Assembly (NCBI RefSeq): GCF_026157065.1
Contig: NZ_JANLGQ010000006.1
Span: 165,925-229,924 of the forward strand
Origin: Enterococcus sp. HY326
Lineage (GTDB): Bacteria; Bacillota; Bacilli; Lactobacillales; Enterococcaceae
Direction: 5' to 3'
DNA length: 64,000 nucleotides
Shown here: positions 54,259 to 63,927 of the stretch, in pieces
Layout of the letters: each line of letters opens with the position of its first letter
Position numbering within the stretch: position 1 is the stretch's first letter
Position numbers and translations under genes: made by a program
The notes under the pieces: model-generated
Told to the model about the DNA's origin: nothing
Database searches by the model: none
Seen by the model: the letters and a program-made list of their open reading frames with translations, nothing else

Positions 54259-55107
54259 ATGATTGAAAAGAAGACAACTTTTGTAAGTGGCCTGACTATT
54301 TATTTGAACAGAAACAATCAGCAACATGAGCCCATCTATTCTGAAAATTATATCCCTTTTTATTGGGAGTTATTTTTTCTTGCTGCAGAACTTGAGTACG
54401 TTTATGAAGAGGATGGCCTGTCTTTTAAACTGGACCAAGTAAATCATGAGCAACAAATGAATGGCTATCTTCAGCGAATCGGTGAGTCAGGTTTGATGAG
54501 CTACCAGAAATTTTTAACATGGTTAAATAAAATTTTGCAGGAATACAGTTGCGAGGTTTCAATTTCTGGCTTAGAATCGATGTTTTTGTGTCAAGATCGG
54601 AGTAATCCTGAAGATTTTATAATGAGGGATAATCAGCTTGAGTTGCTTGTTGAGATTATGGAATTTGATTTGAAATACTATGTTTATGAAGTGAAGCAAG
54701 ATATTGAAAATTATGATAATTATCTGTCTGACTATGGTGAAGTACCATTAGATTTACAGGGACAGGAATATTTGCAGTTCACTAAAGCAAGACAATTGCA
54801 GATGAATCAAGAAAGTTTAAAAGTAGTTCGCTCGCAATTAGGCAATACGTATTTCAAATTTTTAATTCCTGTCTTTCTACTAGGAATTATTCTACTCTTG
54901 TTTTCTTCGGTAGTAATCAACCCACAAGAATCAAAAATTCTAAAGGGAGGATTGGATACGGTAAAAGCTATTTTTGCTCGCATTGTTTTTGGAAGTATCG
55001 GTATCGGCTCAGGCTATATTGTCTTTAATTTGCTAAAAGAGGTCACTCAGTTGAAAAAAAGAAAACGGGAGCTTAAAGCAAAGATTCGGTTTTTTAAAAC
55101 TCTATAA
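54259..55107 (+). CDS. Membrane protein of unknown function
   Basis: ATG 54259 lies 7 bases after AAAGGA and is preferred over the TTG/ATG at 54241-54244. The 282-residue product has a soluble N-terminal domain of about 195 residues rich in Glu, Tyr and Leu. Two membrane helices follow (about residues 197-218 and 240-262), then a very basic short tail. No family is recognised. It heads the accessory stretch of unknown genes; the next gene encodes a lipoprotein 56 bases downstream. Confidence 0.6.
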   Translation: MIEKKTTFVSGLTIYLNRNNQQHEPIYSENYIPFYWELFFLAAELEYVYEEDGLSFKLDQVNHEQQMNGYLQRIGESGLMSYQKFLTWLNKILQEYSCEVSISGLESMFLCQDRSNPEDFIMRDNQLELLVEIMEFDLKYYVYEVKQDIENYDNYLSDYGEVPLDLQGQEYLQFTKARQLQMNQESLKVVRSQLGNTYFKFLIPVFLLGIILLLFSSVVINPQESKILKGGLDTVKAIFARIVFGSIGIGSGYIVFNLLKEVTQLKKRKRELKAKIRFFKTL

Positions 55108-55163
55108 AAAAGAAAGAACGATAAGCGGATTAAAATGTAAGGCTATTAAGGACGTGAACTAAA

Positions 55164-55628
55164 ATGAAAAAAATTGGTATCCTGATGATTTTTATTGTTG
55201 CCCTCCTATCTGCCTGTACTTCTATTGAGAGGGAAGCGGGAGTTATCAGACGTATTACTTATGAAGGGTCAACTTTTGGCCTAATCGTGGATGCTGTTGA
55301 AGTAGATTTTCAAAATGGAACCAGAAAGCTCTATGAAAATGATTTGGTAAGTAGAGAGAAAAATCCAACTGAATTTGATGAAATCCCTCAAAGTGATTTT
55401 ACCGTTTCTAAAATTGAGGATATTCCAGAATTAGAACAAGATATTTTAGACACAGGGACTTGTGATTGGCAGGAAGAGTATATTGATCCAGATATGATGG
55501 ACGGCTATCAATGGTTGTTAAACATCTATTTTCAAAATGACGAAGTGAAATCAATCTATGGAAGTAATAGTGCCCCTGAAACTTTCCTTGAATTGAGAGC
55601 TTTATTGTCGGGAAAAGATACCGTGTAA
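55164..55628 (+). CDS. Putative lipoprotein
   Basis: The 154-residue protein has a lipoprotein signal peptide: MKKIGILMIFIVALLSAC with the lipobox Cys at residue 18. The mature part is acidic, with no recognised domain. It would be anchored on the outer face of the membrane. Position after the membrane protein suggests a two-gene unit. Confidence 0.7.
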   Translation: MKKIGILMIFIVALLSACTSIEREAGVIRRITYEGSTFGLIVDAVEVDFQNGTRKLYENDLVSREKNPTEFDEIPQSDFTVSKIEDIPELEQDILDTGTCDWQEEYIDPDMMDGYQWLLNIYFQNDEVKSIYGSNSAPETFLELRALLSGKDTV

Positions 55629-55754
55629 CTTTTGAGCATAGCTTCGTGACTGTCGGCTCTGTCTTATATGAAGGACGGGATGTCATTTTATTGCAACTAA
55701 TACTAATTGTGAATTGTGCTTAATGATTCGCTATTTTATTTAGGAGGATTTATT

Positions 55755-56864
55755 ATGGGGAATCGTTCATATCTATTGGCAAGTAAAGAGGGGATTTTTT
55801 TTGAGTCTAACAATACACTACCACTTTTTTGGCTGATGGGTTTTAATGATACAAAAGATATGGCTGTGCTAAAGGAACAAATGGAGGAGTTAAATTTTGT
55901 AAGTAATCTGAATCACAAGAATGTGAGTGAACCAGACGTAATGTTATACTTTTTGTCTAAGAATAGAGTGGATTTTTACCAAACTTTCCTTTCTAGGAAA
56001 TCCTATGTCGAGTTTTATCATCCCGACTTACTAGTATTATTCAAACAATTTTCAATTGTTCTTGAGCCCTCCTCTTCTGGTTATCAAAATGTTGGTATTG
56101 CCTTCAAAGAATATCTGGATTTTTACGATAATCCTTTTGAGTTTCTAACTGAAATTAGAAAAACCCTTTACGAAGTCTGCCACAACCAAGAAATATCTTG
56201 TGGGAATTATCAAATTAATAGACACGATATTTTAGCGACAACCACAGGTTTCCCATCTGACGATTTAGACAAGGAATCCACCCAAATCATTGAAGACATT
56301 GAGTATGAGTTTAAAAATAAATACGATACGAATAAAAGTCGGGATTTAGCTGTGCCTGTCTTGGCAGAACAAGAGATTCTTTCTCAAGTTCAAGTCTTTC
56401 CGTCTATTAGAAAAATAGCGAAATCTTCTCACGTGAAGTATGCTGAAATCATCACGATAGTCGACAAAATAAAACTACATCTAACCGTTCAAGAAGAACT
56501 GCAAGTGATAGACCTTCTCTACTATTTAACAGACTGGAATTCTGTGATGCTCAAAATTAATGACGAAGAGTACATCAATCAATGGGATAGCTATGAGATT
56601 CTTGATAAGGTATTCAGGAAAGCTATCAAGGAAAATAATCTATTGGAACATGGAACAACTAAGCTGAGTCTGAACAAAATTCAGAAGAGTTTTGAAACAA
56701 GCCATCAACGGCTTGTTATGCAACTGAATCAAGAACCCAAAAATCAGCTGTATACGAAAAAAGGCTGGACTAAATCCTTAACTACAAAAGGCCTCTTTTA
56801 TGCAACAGTTCTTGTTTATCATTATGAAGTAGCTGTCAAAGAGTTAGCACATTATGATAAGTGA
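55755..56864 (+). CDS. Cytosolic protein of unknown function
   Basis: ATG 55755 follows TTAGGAGGATTTATT. The 369-residue protein has no signal peptide and no long hydrophobic stretch. It starts MGNRSYLLASKEGIFFESNNTL, a pattern seen in uncharacterised Firmicutes proteins of toxin/immunity-type islands. The C-terminal half is predicted helical. No function is claimed. It is followed by degraded genes. Confidence 0.55.
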   Translation: MGNRSYLLASKEGIFFESNNTLPLFWLMGFNDTKDMAVLKEQMEELNFVSNLNHKNVSEPDVMLYFLSKNRVDFYQTFLSRKSYVEFYHPDLLVLFKQFSIVLEPSSSGYQNVGIAFKEYLDFYDNPFEFLTEIRKTLYEVCHNQEISCGNYQINRHDILATTTGFPSDDLDKESTQIIEDIEYEFKNKYDTNKSRDLAVPVLAEQEILSQVQVFPSIRKIAKSSHVKYAEIITIVDKIKLHLTVQEELQVIDLLYYLTDWNSVMLKINDEEYINQWDSYEILDKVFRKAIKENNLLEHGTTKLSLNKIQKSFETSHQRLVMQLNQEPKNQLYTKKGWTKSLTTKGLFYATVLVYHYEVAVKELAHYDK

Positions 56865-57004
56865 AGGCTGCTGAAAACTAGTTTTCTATTGTTAAACAAC
56901 GAGAAATCGGTTAAGTAGTTGCTTTCAGTTTAGAGCACTAAATAGCTTTCTACACGGGAACCTTGCTCTAGTTTATAAAAGGTTGCAGATAACAACACAA
57001 CATT

Positions 57005-57419
57005 TTGGAAAAAATTTCTCATACTATTGTTTCTCTACAAAAGAAAAAAAGGTGGGATTATGTGACTCTATTTTTGATGGCTATTTCAATCATAATAAAC
57101 TATCTGATATTATTTAAAATTCCAGTTGCTCGTAAATATATATTTTTACCACCGATTATAATCATCCCTATTACATTTTTGGTGGCAGCAATTATGAATA
57201 TATTTCAGGTTGTATGGACGGAAGACATGCGCAATACGGGAATTTCTATTTATTATGACATCTGGGGTTTTTACCCTCATGTGTTTTGCCAAGGCAGTGA
57301 TACCATTTATGTTTGATATAGTAATAGGATTTCATAAAAAATATAATCAAAAGAATCTGCATCGATTTCCAATCTCTTTTTTTATCAAGTATCATGCTCA
57401 GATTATCAGAGTAGAGTAG
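57005..57419 (+). pseudogene. Frameshifted small membrane protein
   Basis: A frame from TTG 57005 encodes two membrane helices (about residues 20-38 and 48-66) and then loses its hydrophobic pattern. The +1 frame from about 57250 to 57419 continues with a clear membrane segment (TSGVFTLMCFAKAVIPFMFDIVIGF). Together they look like one three-helix protein of about 135 residues broken near 57250-57260. The start lacks a good ribosome-binding site. No family is recognised. Confidence 0.45.
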
Positions 57420-57451
57420 AGTACATTATTTTCTTTTTAGGAGGTATAGTA

Positions 57452-57487
57452 ATGATCTATGGTGTTTATATTGGGGAACTTCAGTAA
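57452..57487 (+). pseudogene. Gene remnant with strong Shine-Dalgarno and early stop
   Basis: AGGAGGTATAGTA precedes an ATG opening only 11 codons (MIYGVYIGELQ) before TAA; the same frame continues 13 more codons to a second stop. A strong ribosome-binding site in front of an 11-codon frame suggests the beginning of a decayed gene. Confidence 0.35.
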
Positions 57488-57899
57488 TTATATGAATTCG
57501 TAGTTAATTTTAGTTGTGTGTGTTCATAGATATGATTGATTTGGAATGTTTAAAAAAGTGGTTGAGCCTGCAAAGTTAGTGGGAGTATCAGCAGAACATC
57601 ACCGCTGATAATAAAATTTTGCGGTCTATTTTTGGTTAAACTGCTATTTTCATCAATAGATTTTGATAGTTAGCTATACTTTTACATAACTAATTTTCGG
57701 ACTGAAAGAGTAATTTGTATTATCTTTTGAAAAAATTCTGTAAGAAATTAAAAAATGGCGTTATAGTGTGAATCAACAGCGAGTAAATTTTAATAGATAT
57801 TTCTAAGTAAGCAAGTATGTAGAGAAAAATTTAGAATGTGTGGTTTGGTTACAATTCCTACAAAGGGGTTGGAATAGCGCAAAGAAAGGGTGGGGAAAT

Positions 57900-58304
57900 A
57901 TGAAAAGGGTGGGTTTAAATATATTATTTAGTGTATTTCTTTTTGGTTGTTCATATCGGTTTATGCTCTTGCCGGTACAGAGTTTTTTTAGTGGACCACT
58001 TCCATGGCTCATCTTATTTACCTTTGGTGCGATTTTAATTATTTTTATACTGCCATTTATTTCAATTGCTTGCCCATTTTTAAAGGGAGAAAACCTGTAT
58101 TCTATCGGTGCTGCTTGCATTCTATGTTGCTTACTATGGTTACTATTTTTCAATTTGAATCCACCAACAGTGGTGGGAACTAGTGAAGCCAACACAGGGG
58201 GCCGTTTAGTAGCAGCCTATGAGATTTACGCAACAAATCTGGCGGGCCTGGCAATCATTTTTTCGCTAGGTACTAAACTTATCCACTCCTATCTTAAATC
58301 TTGA
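57900..58304 (+). CDS. Small membrane protein, unknown
   Basis: ATG 57900 follows AAAGGGTGGGGAAAT. The 134-residue protein has four hydrophobic segments (about residues 5-22, 33-58, 65-85 and 110-128) with short loops. No family is recognised. It lies among the degraded genes of the accessory stretch and may be an immunity-type membrane protein, but that is a guess from context only. Confidence 0.5.
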   Translation: MKRVGLNILFSVFLFGCSYRFMLLPVQSFFSGPLPWLILFTFGAILIIFILPFISIACPFLKGENLYSIGAACILCCLLWLLFFNLNPPTVVGTSEANTGGRLVAAYEIYATNLAGLAIIFSLGTKLIHSYLKS

Positions 58305-58725
58305 TTCATAAAGTCAAAGACAAATTTTTTACGCCAAGAGATTTTAGAGTCTGACCAGCATAAAGCTTTTTTTAATACTCACTTAAGCTAACGCTAAGAA
58401 AGTAGCATCAGAATAAGTTGAGAGTTATATTACTTTAAAAATTAAAAAGTCTACAACTGCTGCAAAAGATGTTTTTGCATTGATTTAGCTTTGTATTGAG
58501 AATTTGGTAGGTTAGGAAGTGGAAGTCCTTTGCGATACTATTGAATCTCTTTGTGTGAATTAATCTAAGAAATGTTATTGGAACAAGGCGTTTTCATAAA
58601 TAGGCAAGCTAGGGATTTTGTGGAGTTGAAAGTTAGTCGCTTCAAAAATCATTATTTGAGTCACCGATTTATAGCGTTTATAATTATTGTATATTCAAAT
58701 GATTAAAATTTGTAGGAGGTATAAA
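58305..58725. other. Intergenic region, no supported gene
   Basis: About 420 AT-rich bases with no frame over 60 codons on the plus strand and no clear hairpin terminator. Nothing recognisable was seen apart from the Shine-Dalgarno of the next gene. Confidence 0.4.
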
Positions 58726-59667
58726 ATGGTTGAATCCGAACAGAATGAACTGTTGAATCAGGAGCTTATAAAATATCAACAAATGTATTGTAAAAAAATA
58801 GCCACTCACTTTGGGGACTACCCAGAAGAAATTGCTCAATTTATTTTTCCTGCATTTTTCGCTCCGGATGTGTGGGAAGACGCGCATAAGGTGTATAAAA
58901 AAGTTGTGGAGCAAATTGCTTTTTTAGATGGGGAGCTACCCATTATGTTTGTAGGGGGGAGATCTCAGAATAAAATCACCAGAAAAAATCAAGCTATAGG
59001 CTTTTTTTTGACCGATTACACTCTCTATGTATTGGAGCCAAGTGTCTTTTCTGATACTCTGCCCCAAAAATTCGCTTATAATTCGTCAATAAATGAGGCA
59101 AATCAAACAGTAAACGAAGCAATCAATGCTTTTGACTGGGATTTTTTAGAACCGATTTTACCAGAAAACGGGAAAGAAGTGTTAAGCCATTTCATTTGGG
59201 AATCTATCGTAGATATCCTAACCTTGAAAAAAGATTTTAATATTGAACATGTAGTCATGGAGAAATCCACTACTCTTGCGGGGAGAATAATTGATTTAGG
59301 GTTAATGGATGATTCGTGTGTCAAGCTAGGCGAGGATGTGAAGCATCAAAAGCATTTCAAAAAAATTCATAAGAAATTTGGTATCCCTGATGATGAGTCG
59401 ATTTGTTTTGCAGTAACTGATTCTACCTTAGCTGGAGTCTATGGGCTTGTGGTAACAGAAGAAAATATTTATTCAAAGGATTTAATGGAAAAAACCGAGA
59501 AAACTGAACTTAAGGAGTTATCATCGACTTACCCATCAACAGTCATCGAAAGCAGCATTAGATTAGGAGACACTATTGTTCACACTCTCCCCAAATACAC
59601 AGCTAATAAAGAAGCAGTGAAAATAATCCTTGTGGAATTGATTAATGGTGAGTTGAAAGAAGATTAA
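58726..59667 (+). CDS. Protein of unknown function, possible PH-like modules
   Basis: ATG 58726 follows TAGGAGGTATAAA. The 313-residue soluble protein contains two similar-looking strand-rich segments (GFFLTDYTLYVLEPSVF around residue 90 and TDSTLAGVYGLVVTEENIY around residue 235). Each resembles the core of bacterial PH-like domains. No signal peptide or catalytic motif is seen, and no family is recognised with confidence. Confidence 0.5.
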   Translation: MVESEQNELLNQELIKYQQMYCKKIATHFGDYPEEIAQFIFPAFFAPDVWEDAHKVYKKVVEQIAFLDGELPIMFVGGRSQNKITRKNQAIGFFLTDYTLYVLEPSVFSDTLPQKFAYNSSINEANQTVNEAINAFDWDFLEPILPENGKEVLSHFIWESIVDILTLKKDFNIEHVVMEKSTTLAGRIIDLGLMDDSCVKLGEDVKHQKHFKKIHKKFGIPDDESICFAVTDSTLAGVYGLVVTEENIYSKDLMEKTEKTELKELSSTYPSTVIESSIRLGDTIVHTLPKYTANKEAVKIILVELINGELKED

Positions 59668-59804
59668 GTCTAAAAAACGAGCTAATCCACATGTAGAGAC
59701 TCAGGGATTTGGGGAATTTATCCTTTCTACTTAGGATAAGATTAATTCACTCGAATAATACGATGAGATTGTTAAATAAAAGCAAAAATAAATGGAGCTT
59801 GGTG

Positions 59805-60062
59805 ATGAGTAGAAATTTACCTAAGCTAGCATTGTGGGAAAAAGATAACTAATTGGACAATTTTTATTCTTTAGAAAAAGTCATTTGGTCGGTGCCAATT
59901 AATTTACAATTGCAAATTAAAGATTTGCCTTTGGAGAAATTGTCATTGGTGCAAGAATCGCATATTTTAAAACAAGCGAAATTTGAATTGAATTTGATTA
60001 ATCTCAATCAACATTTATTAACTGAGGAGCACACCATTCAAACAAGCAATTTAGTTGGATGA
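59805..60062 (+). pseudogene. Small gene with an in-frame TAA after 15 codons
   Basis: ATG 59805 (after GGAGCTTGGTG) opens MSRNLPKLALWEKDN and stops at TAA 59850. The same frame continues immediately from TTG 59853 for 69 codons (DNFYSLEKVIWSVPINLQL...). The two parts are in one frame with nothing between but the stop, so this looks like an 85-residue gene interrupted by a nonsense codon. Reinitiation at the TTG is the alternative. No family is recognised. Confidence 0.4.
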
Positions 60063-60228
60063 AAGGACAAAAGGAAAATGGTTCTCTAAGGACTAGTTCA
60101 TATAGGGTACAGTATAAAAATTGACCTGCCAACACTAGGTTTAAAGGATGTACGATTGAAAAAAATATTTCTGCTATTTAAAATGGTTAGCTTCTTCATT
60201 TAATGAGTAAGCTGAAGTTTCTGAATAG

Positions 60229-60450
60229 CTATTTTAAATCGATAACTGCGGGTTGCCATATGAAAAAGAAATAAACTAATAATGCGATTAATAAAATAAT
60301 TAAAAACAAAGCTATTATTGAGACGGCTCTCCAAAAAAAGTGGGCGGTCTTTTTATTAATTCTTTTGCTTCTTTTGGCAAAAGACATAGAGATGACAAAA
60401 AGAATGAGTGCTAGAGAAAAAATAAGAAAGTATTGAATGCCATCAGACAT
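60229..60450 (-). CDS. Small two-helix membrane protein, unknown
   Basis: The 73-residue protein starts after AAAAAAGGAATCTTCCCT on the minus strand. It has two long hydrophobic helices (about 5-25 and 43-68) joined by a very basic loop (KRSKRINKK). No family is recognised. It is the only minus-strand frame with a credible ribosome-binding site in this stretch. Confidence 0.5.
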   Translation of the reverse strand: MSDGIQYFLIFSLALILFVISMSFAKRSKRINKKTAHFFWRAVSIIALFLIILLIALLVYFFFIWQPAVIDLK

Positions 60451-60860
60451 AGGGAAGATTCCTTTTTTGAAACACTATATCATAGTAGGATAGGAAAACA
60501 GTGATTATATTAGTGATTAAAGGATTTTTTAGAAAAATTCTCCTCGTTTTGTTTTCGGAAGAAATAGCAAACTTGTCTAGGTGTTGAATTATACAAGCAA
60601 AGAAAAGAGAGCCACAGGTAGCATAGAGAAAGCAATTTCCTGATACCAGAGGTTCTTCCTAATATTGAATGTTCAAATAATTTTACATTGATTTACTTGA
60701 AATTATGAACAGTGAAAAACGCTGTGAAAGTATGCGACAAGTGTGTAAAGCCAGCTACTTTTTCTTAAAAAAGACTTGGGAAAAGTATCGCTTTTTTATC
60801 ATTTCCAACCACTTTTCTTCCTAAAGGATTGCTTAATATCGGCTCTGCATTAAAGACAGC
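60451..60860. other. Intergenic region upstream of the PBP gene
   Basis: About 400 bases without a supported gene or RNA. No psr-like regulator frame, which precedes pbp5 in some enterococci, was found here. Confidence 0.4.
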
Positions 60861-60889
60861 TTGGCAAAAGTTTGCTACCATTCTAGAAA
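60861..60889 (+). promoter_or_regulatory. Candidate promoter of the PBP gene
   Basis: TTGGCA, 17 bases and TAGAAA lie about 33 bases before the GTG start. Confidence 0.45.
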
Positions 60890-60921
60890 AGGTGATTGTT
60901 AGGACGAGGGGAGAAATCTGA

Positions 60922-62997
60922 GTGTCAGAAAATAGAAGAAGTAGCGGGCCGCAGAAAAGAGGCGGGAAAAAATGGCCGCTGATTATTGGTGGCGTTGTGA
61001 TTGTGCTAGGCGTCGGTGGCTTTTTTGCTTATCGTGCTTATAGCAGCAGTCAAAATTTGAAGGCAGCGGAAACGACTGTCACCGAGTTTACAGATAATTT
61101 GATAGCAGCTGATTATGAGGCGTTACCGCAATTATTAGTAACGGATGAAGCACAAAAAAGTGATTATAGCGATCAAGAGATTATCGATAAATATCAAGCT
61201 GTCTATGGTGGTGTTGGAGCGGAAAACCTTTCTGTGGAAAATCTTTCGGTGACTGCCGCAGATGAGGGATATGATTTTACATATGAGTTGAGCATGACAA
61301 CTTCTGTCGGAGAATTGCAGAATTTAGCCTATTCTGGCACGGTCGTGTTAGAAGACGGCGAAGCTAAGCTGACTTGGGCGCCGAGTCTGGTTTTTCCTGA
61401 TATGAGCGGGCAGGATAAAGTAAGCGTGTCAGTGGATGAAGCGGTGCGTGGGGAAATCTTAGACCGCAATCAGCGACAGTTAGCGGCCAATGGTCAGTTA
61501 AATGAGTTGGGCGTGGTCCCAGAAAACTTAGGTGAAGGGGACGAGCGCACGCAAAATATCGCCGCAATCGCAGAAAGATTTTCATTGGAAGTGGCGACGA
61601 TTGAAGCGGCGTTAGAGCAGGAATGGGTTCAGCCGGATTATTTTGTACCGCTGAAGGTGGTGGACAGTGATGCTGGAAATTTACCGGAAGGTGCAGTTGC
61701 AGCGACTGAGGAATTGCCGGCCGGAGCAGACATTCGTTTGGTGGATGCGAGAACTTATCCTTTAGGGGAAGCGGCGGCGCATTTAATCGGCTATGTCGGT
61801 CAGGTGACGGCTGAGGATTTAGAAAGTGATCCGACGCTATCCAGCAATAGTGAAATTGGTCGGGCTGGTTTGGAGGCAACCTTTGATGAGGAGCTGCGGG
61901 GGCAAAATGGCGGCAGCATCTCCATCACGGATGAAGAAGGCAATTTGAAAACGACTTTGGTGGAAGCAGAAAAAACTGATGGTCAGACAATTCATGTGAC
62001 GATTGACAGTCAAGCGCAGCAAATTGCGTACGATGCATTGGAGGGCCAAGCAGGTTCGACGGTGGTGACGCAGCCGACGACTGGCGATTTAATCGTCTTG
62101 ACGAGTTCACCGAGCTTTGACCCTAATAAGATGAGTCAAGGAATTTCCCAAGCTGATTACGATGCCTATGCCAATAATCCTGAGCTGCCGTTTATCAGTC
62201 GCTTTGCGACTGGTTATGCGCCAGGCTCGACTTTTAAGGTGATTACCTCAGCAATTGGTTTAGATAACGGCACGATTACACCGGAGGAAGAAGTCAGTAT
62301 TGAGGGCTTAAAATGGCAAAAAGATGCCTCTTGGGGAGACTATCAAGTGACACGGGTTTCTGATGTGGATCCGGTTAATCTGCGGAGCGCTTTAGTTTAT
62401 TCGGATAATATTTATATGGCGCAGGAAACTTTGAAAATGGGTGAGGAGGCCTTCCGGGAGGGCCTGAATAAATTTATTTTCGGAGAAACCTTGGATGTGC
62501 CGATTGCGATGAATACCGCCCAGATTTCTAATGAAGACAGCTTTAATTCAGAAATTTTGCTGGCAGATACCGGTTATGGTCAAGGGGAGCTGCTGATTAA
62601 TCCAATTCAGCAGGCGACGATGTATTCGGTTTTTGCCAATGATGGCACCTTAGTTTATCCGAGATTAATCGTGGATGCAGAAGTTAAGACCAAAGCCGAT
62701 GTGGTATCGGCTGGAGCGGTGGCAACAATCGTCGAAGACATGCAGGCGGTTGTCTCTGATGCGAATGGCACGGCTCATTCACTAAGTAGTTTAGGCATTC
62801 CGCTGGCTGCAAAAACTGGAACGGCTGAAATTAAAGAAACGCAGGATGAATCTGGTCAGGAAAATAGTTTTCTTTTGGCTTTTAATCCCGAGAAGAAAAA
62901 TTATTTGGCAATTTCAATGATGGAAAATAGCCAAGACACAACATCGGCTAAAAATACTGCACCAGCTTTGCTTCAATATTTAAACGGCTTGTTGTAA
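60922..62997 (+). CDS. Low-affinity-type class B penicillin-binding protein (PBP4/PBP5 family)
   Basis: GTG 60922 is nine bases after GGGGAG. The 691-residue protein has a basic cytoplasmic start, a membrane anchor (about residues 17-40), a MecA-N (NTF2-like) domain (about 45-160), a dimerisation/linker domain (about 165-350) and the transpeptidase domain. The active-site motifs are STFK (in PGSTFKVI, about residue 430), SDN (in YSDNIY, about 488) and KTGT (in AKTGTAEI, about 625). This architecture is that of enterococcal PBP5 and staphylococcal PBP2a, D,D-transpeptidases that cross-link peptidoglycan and bind beta-lactams weakly. Affinity cannot be judged from sequence alone here. Confidence 0.93.
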   Translation: MSENRRSSGPQKRGGKKWPLIIGGVVIVLGVGGFFAYRAYSSSQNLKAAETTVTEFTDNLIAADYEALPQLLVTDEAQKSDYSDQEIIDKYQAVYGGVGAENLSVENLSVTAADEGYDFTYELSMTTSVGELQNLAYSGTVVLEDGEAKLTWAPSLVFPDMSGQDKVSVSVDEAVRGEILDRNQRQLAANGQLNELGVVPENLGEGDERTQNIAAIAERFSLEVATIEAALEQEWVQPDYFVPLKVVDSDAGNLPEGAVAATEELPAGADIRLVDARTYPLGEAAAHLIGYVGQVTAEDLESDPTLSSNSEIGRAGLEATFDEELRGQNGGSISITDEEGNLKTTLVEAEKTDGQTIHVTIDSQAQQIAYDALEGQAGSTVVTQPTTGDLIVLTSSPSFDPNKMSQGISQADYDAYANNPELPFISRFATGYAPGSTFKVITSAIGLDNGTITPEEEVSIEGLKWQKDASWGDYQVTRVSDVDPVNLRSALVYSDNIYMAQETLKMGEEAFREGLNKFIFGETLDVPIAMNTAQISNEDSFNSEILLADTGYGQGELLINPIQQATMYSVFANDGTLVYPRLIVDAEVKTKADVVSAGAVATIVEDMQAVVSDANGTAHSLSSLGIPLAAKTGTAEIKETQDESGQENSFLLAFNPEKKNYLAISMMENSQDTTSAKNTAPALLQYLNGLL

Positions 62998-63010
62998 ACT
63001 TGTAAATAAT

Positions 63011-63062
63011 CAAAAGACCGCTCACTGTTAGCTAAAACTAACAGCGAGCGGTCATTTTTTTT
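63011..63062. terminator. Bidirectional terminator after the PBP gene
   Basis: GACCGCTCACTGTTAG pairs with CTAACAGCGAGCGGTC around CTAAAA, with T8 following on the plus strand. Confidence 0.9.
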
Positions 63063-63133
63063 AAAACTGTAAATCTCTTTGAAAGCAAAAATTTACTTCA
63101 CTTTTGCGAAATTGGATAAAGCGGTTAGATTTT

Positions 63134-63910
63134 TTAAATGGCGGTGTAGCCACCGTCGATGATAAAGTCGGCACCGGTAGCAAAAGAGCTGGCATCACTG
63201 GCTAAATAAAGCGCGATGCCCTGTAATTCCTCCGGCTTTCCTAAGCGGCCTTGCGGGGTGATTTCTTCCCATTTTTTTATAAGCGGTTGCAGTTCTTCGG
63301 CTTCGAAAATTAAATCTGTGCCGATGTAACCGGGACTAATGGTGTTGACCCGCACGCCTCGGTCGGCCCATTCGACAGCTAATGATTTACTTAAATGTTT
63401 GACGCCAGCTTTGGCTGCATTGTAGGACGCTTGCGGTTGTGGCACATTGACGATACTGCCGGACATTGAAGCGGTATTAATAATAGAGCCGTTGCCTTGT
63501 TCTAACATGACTCTTCCTGCTGCTTGAGAAGTTAAAAAGACACCATTCAAATCTAAATCAATCACTTTATGCCAGTCTTCCGGGCTCATCTCCTCAGCGG
63601 GAATGTTCATGGTGATACCGGCATTGTTGAAGGCAATATCGATTCTACCAAAGGCCTGAACAATCGTTTCAATCATTTGATTAACTGAATCTGCATCGGT
63701 GACATCTGTTTGGACTGCTAAAGTTTGACTGCCGGTTGCTTGGGCAATTTCATCGGCAACTTCCTGTGCTTTGCCGCCCTCCAAATCAACGATGGCAACT
63801 TTTGCGCCGGCTTCTGCGAGAGCGGTGGCGATACTTTTACCGATGCCACCGGCTCCCCCTGTGACATAAGCTACTTTTCCATCTAAACGCATTTTTTCAA
63901 TGATTCCCAT
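63134..63910 (-). CDS. Short-chain dehydrogenase/reductase (polyol or sugar type)
   Basis: The 258-residue classical SDR has the cofactor motif TGGAGGIGKSIA (about residues 17-28), IAFNNAGITMN, the catalytic Ser in INTASMSG and YNAAKAGVKHL (Tyr and Lys, about residues 163-167). The C-terminus ends in DGGYTAI. An Asp after the second strand (IVDLEGG) suggests NAD(H) preference. Sequence feel is close to arabinitol/sorbose reductase-like SDRs. A partial gene ends 18 bases upstream on the same strand, so it belongs to an operon that continues outside the window. Confidence 0.9.
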   Translation of the reverse strand: MGIIEKMRLDGKVAYVTGGAGGIGKSIATALAEAGAKVAIVDLEGGKAQEVADEIAQATGSQTLAVQTDVTDADSVNQMIETIVQAFGRIDIAFNNAGITMNIPAEEMSPEDWHKVIDLDLNGVFLTSQAAGRVMLEQGNGSIINTASMSGSIVNVPQPQASYNAAKAGVKHLSKSLAVEWADRGVRVNTISPGYIGTDLIFEAEELQPLIKKWEEITPQGRLGKPEELQGIALYLASDASSFATGADFIIDGGYTAI

Positions 63911-63927
63911 TTTCTTCGTCTCTTTTC

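Noticed and set aside
61364..61879. 171-codon minus-strand frame inside the PBP gene
   Set aside because: It is a codon-composition shadow rich in Pro and Leu; the PBP on the other strand has intact catalytic motifs.
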